From Syntrophomonadaceae bacterium (GTDB lineage: Bacteria; Bacillota; Syntrophomonadia; Syntrophomonadales; Syntrophomonadaceae), in the NCBI GenBank assembly GCA_028686565.1, contig JAQUBU010000080.1:1-8787 (forward strand): 8,787 bases of DNA, in the 5' to 3' direction. Every line of letters starts with the position of its first letter. The first letter of the stretch is position 1. Both the position numbers and the translations under genes were made by a program. The notes beneath the pieces were generated by a model that saw only the letters and a program-made list of their open reading frames with translations, did not search any database and was not told the DNA's origin. Of the stretch, positions 6,735 to 8,787 are shown piece after piece.

Positions 6735-6865
6735 CGAGGCGAAAAGATGTCCCCCGCTTCTTTAAGCGGAGGGGCTTATTAACAAAACAGGCGGCGGGTT
6801 TTAATTCCCTGCCTCGTTGCAGCGGTGCGAAAGAAACTGCTCCGCAGTTTCTTCTGATACTTAAA
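6729..6865 (+). repeat. Structured intergenic repeat, copy 2 (between ribE and ribBA)
   Basis: Second copy of the element at 4719-4856, same orientation, exactly 2010 nt downstream. It folds better than copy 1. The outer stem AACGAGGC (6733-6740) with GCCTCGTT (6811-6818) is perfect, and the 3' hairpin AAGAAACTGC (6831-6840), loop TCC, GCAGTTTCTT (6844-6853) is a perfect 10 bp. The CCCCCGC hairpin has one mismatch. The ribE stop TAA (6732-6734) lies in its left edge, and its right end abuts the ribBA ribosome site. No obvious target-site duplication is seen. Confidence 0.9.
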
Positions 6866-6880
6866 AGGAGGTAATTCTAA

Positions 6881-8077
6881 ATGTTTAATTCCATCGCAGA
6901 AGCAATACAAGATGTTAAGGATGGTAAAATGGTGATACTGGTTGATGATGAAGACCGGGAAAATGAAGGTGACATTATTGTCGCGGCAGAAAAAGCAAGT
7001 CCGGAGATAATAAATTTTATGGCTACCCATGCCAAGGGATTGATTTGCGCCCCAATAATTGGAGAGCGTTTGGATGAGTTGGAAATTCAAGCAATGGTAG
7101 CCGATAATACCGACAATCATGAGACCGCATTTACAGTTTCTGTGGATTACAAATCAACTACTACCGGTATCTCGGCCTTTGAACGTGCTGCCACCGTTAA
7201 AGCCCTAATTGACGAAGATTCAGCTCCCCGCGACTTTAGAAGGCCAGGTCATATTTTTCCGCTGCGTTATAAAGAAGGCGGAGTATTACGGAGAACCGGT
7301 CATACCGAAGGATCAATAGACCTTGCCAAACTGGCCGGATTGTATCCGGCAGCAGTTATCTGTGAAATAATGAATGAAGATGGGACAATGGCCAGACTTC
7401 CACAATTACTTGAATTTGCGGCCAAACACGATATTAAAATCGCTACGATTGCTGATTTGATTGAATATCGGCGGCGTAAGGAAAAGCTGGTGGTACGGGT
7501 GGTTGATGCCCATCTGCCAACTTCCTATGGAGATTTTACTGCGGTTGGCTATGAATCATTATTGGATGGCAAAGGACATTTAGCCCTGGTTAAGGGTGAA
7601 TGGCAGGAAGATGAACCGATTCTGGTAAGGGTTCATTCGGAATGCCTTACCGGTGATGTATTTGGCTCATGCCGTTGTGATTGCGGTGACCAGTTGGCAG
7701 CAGCCATGAAAATGATTGAAAAAGCGGGCAAAGGAGTCTTATTGTATATGCGTCAGGAAGGCCGGGGAATCGGTCTGATTAATAAAATGAAAGCCTACAA
7801 ATTGCAGGATCATGGCCGGGATACTGTAGAGGCTAATTTAGAACTGGGCTTTCCTGCTGACCTGAGAGATTATGGCATTGGTGCTCAAATACTGGTAGAC
7901 CTGGGGGTGCACAAAATGCGCTTGATGACCAATAATCCAAAAAAGATCAAGGGATTGGAAGGTTATAATATGGAAGTTGTTGAACGGGTATCCATAGAAA
8001 TGCCTACCAAACCGGAAAATATAAAATATTTGCAGACTAAAAAGGATAAGATGGGACATCTTTTCGCGAGCCTGTAA
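6881..8077 (+). CDS. ribBA: Bifunctional 3,4-DHBP synthase / GTP cyclohydrolase II
   Basis: Starts both branches of riboflavin synthesis: ribulose 5-phosphate to 3,4-dihydroxy-2-butanone 4-phosphate, and GTP to the diaminopyrimidine. Its 398 residues match RibBA. The DHBP synthase half (about 1-200) has the acidic DDEDRENEGD at 22-31, RPGHIFPL with H124, and GHTEG with H141 and E143. HTEG replaces the more common HTEA, a mild change. The cyclohydrolase half (about 205-398) has zinc ligands C255, C266 and C268 in CLTGDVFGSCRCDCGDQL and RQEGRGIGL from R291. ATG at 6881 follows a strong AAGGAGGT with an 8-nt spacer. The 146-nt gap after ribE is filled almost entirely by repeat copy 2. Both halves look intact, so both activities are expected. 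Confidence 0.97.
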   Translation: MFNSIAEAIQDVKDGKMVILVDDEDRENEGDIIVAAEKASPEIINFMATHAKGLICAPIIGERLDELEIQAMVADNTDNHETAFTVSVDYKSTTTGISAFERAATVKALIDEDSAPRDFRRPGHIFPLRYKEGGVLRRTGHTEGSIDLAKLAGLYPAAVICEIMNEDGTMARLPQLLEFAAKHDIKIATIADLIEYRRRKEKLVVRVVDAHLPTSYGDFTAVGYESLLDGKGHLALVKGEWQEDEPILVRVHSECLTGDVFGSCRCDCGDQLAAAMKMIEKAGKGVLLYMRQEGRGIGLINKMKAYKLQDHGRDTVEANLELGFPADLRDYGIGAQILVDLGVHKMRLMTNNPKKIKGLEGYNMEVVERVSIEMPTKPENIKYLQTKKDKMGHLFASL

Positions 8078-8112
8078 TTGTAAGATTATTATGAATTAGG
8101 GAGGTTTTTGGA

Positions 8113-8577
8113 TTGGGAAAAGTATTCGAAGGTAAATTAATTGGGAAAGGTCAGAGATATGCGGTTGTAGTATCAAGATTCAATGAATTTTTTACCAATA
8201 AGCTCTTGTCAGGTTGTCTGGATGCTCTGACCAGGCATGATGTTGATCCTGACAATATTGACATAGCATGGGTTCCGGGTGCATTTGAAATGCCTTTGGC
8301 AGCTCAGAAACTAAGCATAAAAGGCTATGACGCGGTTATTTGTCTGGGGGCAGTTATCAGGGGAGCTACTCCTCATTTTGAATACGTATCATCCGAAGTC
8401 ACCAAGGGAATAGCTCATGTAGGATTAAATTCCGGTATACCAGTTATTTATGGAGTTATTACAGCTGATACGATTGAACAGGCGATTGAAAGAGCGGGAA
8501 CCAAAGCAGGCAATAAAGGGGTTGATGCTGCCATGACCGCTATTGAAATGGTAAATTTGCTTAGAGAAATACCCTAA
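8113..8577 (+). CDS. ribH: 6,7-dimethyl-8-ribityllumazine synthase
   Basis: Condenses the ribityl-diaminouracil with dihydroxybutanone phosphate to form lumazine, the substrate of RibE. In Bacillus 60 subunits form an icosahedral shell that encloses RibE trimers. Its 154 residues equal the usual length. Motifs are VSRFNEFFTNKLL (F23 near the active site), VPGAFEMPLAAQ at 54-65, GAVIRGATPHFEYV with catalytic H88 at the Bacillus position, and DTIEQAIERAGTKAGNKG with R127 and K131 for phosphate contact. The start is TTG, supported by AGGGAGGT at 8098-8105 with a 7-nt spacer and the normal N-terminus. It lies 35 nt after ribBA as the last gene of the operon, followed by a strong hairpin. The assignment is secure. 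Confidence 0.97.
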   Translation: MGKVFEGKLIGKGQRYAVVVSRFNEFFTNKLLSGCLDALTRHDVDPDNIDIAWVPGAFEMPLAAQKLSIKGYDAVICLGAVIRGATPHFEYVSSEVTKGIAHVGLNSGIPVIYGVITADTIEQAIERAGTKAGNKGVDAAMTAIEMVNLLREIP

Positions 8578-8600
8578 GCTGATCACAAATCCTGCAATTA

Positions 8601-8633
8601 AGAGACTTCTGTATTAAAAACAGAAGTCTCTTT
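8601..8633 (+). terminator. Probable terminator of the riboflavin operon
   Basis: AGAGACTTCTG at 8601-8611 pairs perfectly with CAGAAGTCTCT at 8621-8631 around a 9-nt loop, starting 23 nt after the ribH stop. Only three T close the 3' side, so it is a weak Rho-independent terminator or a 3'-end stabilising hairpin. A 9-bp direct repeat, CTGCAATTA, flanks it at 8592-8600 and 8640-8648. Confidence 0.65.
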
Positions 8634-8652
8634 GGCAATCTGCAATTAGTTA

Positions 8653-8669
8653 CTCAACTTTCGCAGTTG
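8653..8669. other. Small hairpin downstream of the operon
   Basis: TCAACT at 8653-8658 pairs with AGTTGA at 8664-8669 around the loop TTCGC. It has no T-tract and no nearby gene. The CTTTCGCAG core resembles the TTTTCGCAG of the left-edge inverted repeat, perhaps by chance. Confidence 0.3.
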
Positions 8670-8707
8670 ATAGGTTAGAGCGCAAAAGATCGCTTGCTTT
8701 GCTATCC

Positions 8708-8760
8708 TGTCATTGCTATGAAATAGCGTACTTGTCATTGCGAGCGCAGCGCGGCAATCT
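8708..8760. repeat. REP-like palindromic intergenic repeat
   Basis: TGTCATTGC occurs at 8708-8716 and again at 8733-8741. The second copy opens a GC-rich imperfect palindrome, ATTGC...GCAAT, spanning 8737-8758 with a GCGCAGCGC centre. Between the two copies, GCTAT at 8715-8719 pairs with ATAGC at 8723-8727. Sequences of the form GTCATTGCGAGCGnAGCG...GCAATCT are familiar as dispersed intergenic repeats in many bacterial genomes. The copy number in this genome cannot be seen here. Confidence 0.6.
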
Positions 8761-8787
8761 TCCTCGCTTTTGTTTACGTAATCAATA

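Noticed and set aside
6779..7120. A 113-codon minus-strand frame across repeat copy 2 and the start of ribBA
   Set aside because: It is antisense to the DHBP synthase motifs and looks like no known protein; it is a shadow frame.

Overview
The window looks like a chromosomal segment of a low-to-mid-GC Firmicute, most likely of the class Clostridia. The reasons are AGGAGG-type ribosome sites, two TTG starts (prkC and ribH), the gene order prpC-prkC-rsgA-rpe known from Bacillus and Clostridia, and an FMN riboswitch ahead of a ribD-ribE-ribBA-ribH operon. A Syntrophomonas-like host is possible, but I cannot prove it from this sequence. Every gene is on the plus strand; I see no phage, CRISPR, tRNA or rRNA sequence.

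Region 1 (1-168) is non-coding or holds only the edge of a divergent gene. It contains a 14-bp perfect inverted repeat. Region 2 (169-4353) is the PASTA kinase cluster: PP2C phosphatase PrpC, membrane Ser/Thr kinase PrkC, ribosome-assembly GTPase RsgA and ribulose-phosphate 3-epimerase Rpe. Spacings are 56 nt and 29 nt, followed by an ATGA overlap, so it is probably one transcript. PrkC senses cell-wall fragments through its PASTA repeats, PrpC reverses its phosphorylation, and RsgA (CpgA) is a known PrkC substrate in Bacillus.

Region 3 (4350-4929) is the control region of the riboflavin operon. A strong sigma-A promoter has its -35 box on the rpe stop codon. It is followed by a near-consensus FMN riboswitch, a terminator, about 130 nt of unassigned leader, and copy 1 of a 138-bp structured repeat.

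Region 4 (4930-8577) is the riboflavin operon. RibD, RibE, RibBA and RibH together cover the dedicated enzymes from GTP and ribulose 5-phosphate to riboflavin, except the pyrimidine phosphatase step. The upstream rpe sits one metabolic step from the ribulose 5-phosphate that RibBA uses. Copy 2 of the repeat lies between ribE and ribBA and supplies the ribE stop codon. The ribE start is abnormal: its Shine-Dalgarno sequence points to ATA where homologues have ATG.

Region 5 (8578-8787) holds a strong hairpin, probably the operon terminator, and a REP-like palindrome.

The proteins are well-known housekeeping families and I found no new protein system. The points worth a second look are the structured repeat pair inside the operon and the ribE start.
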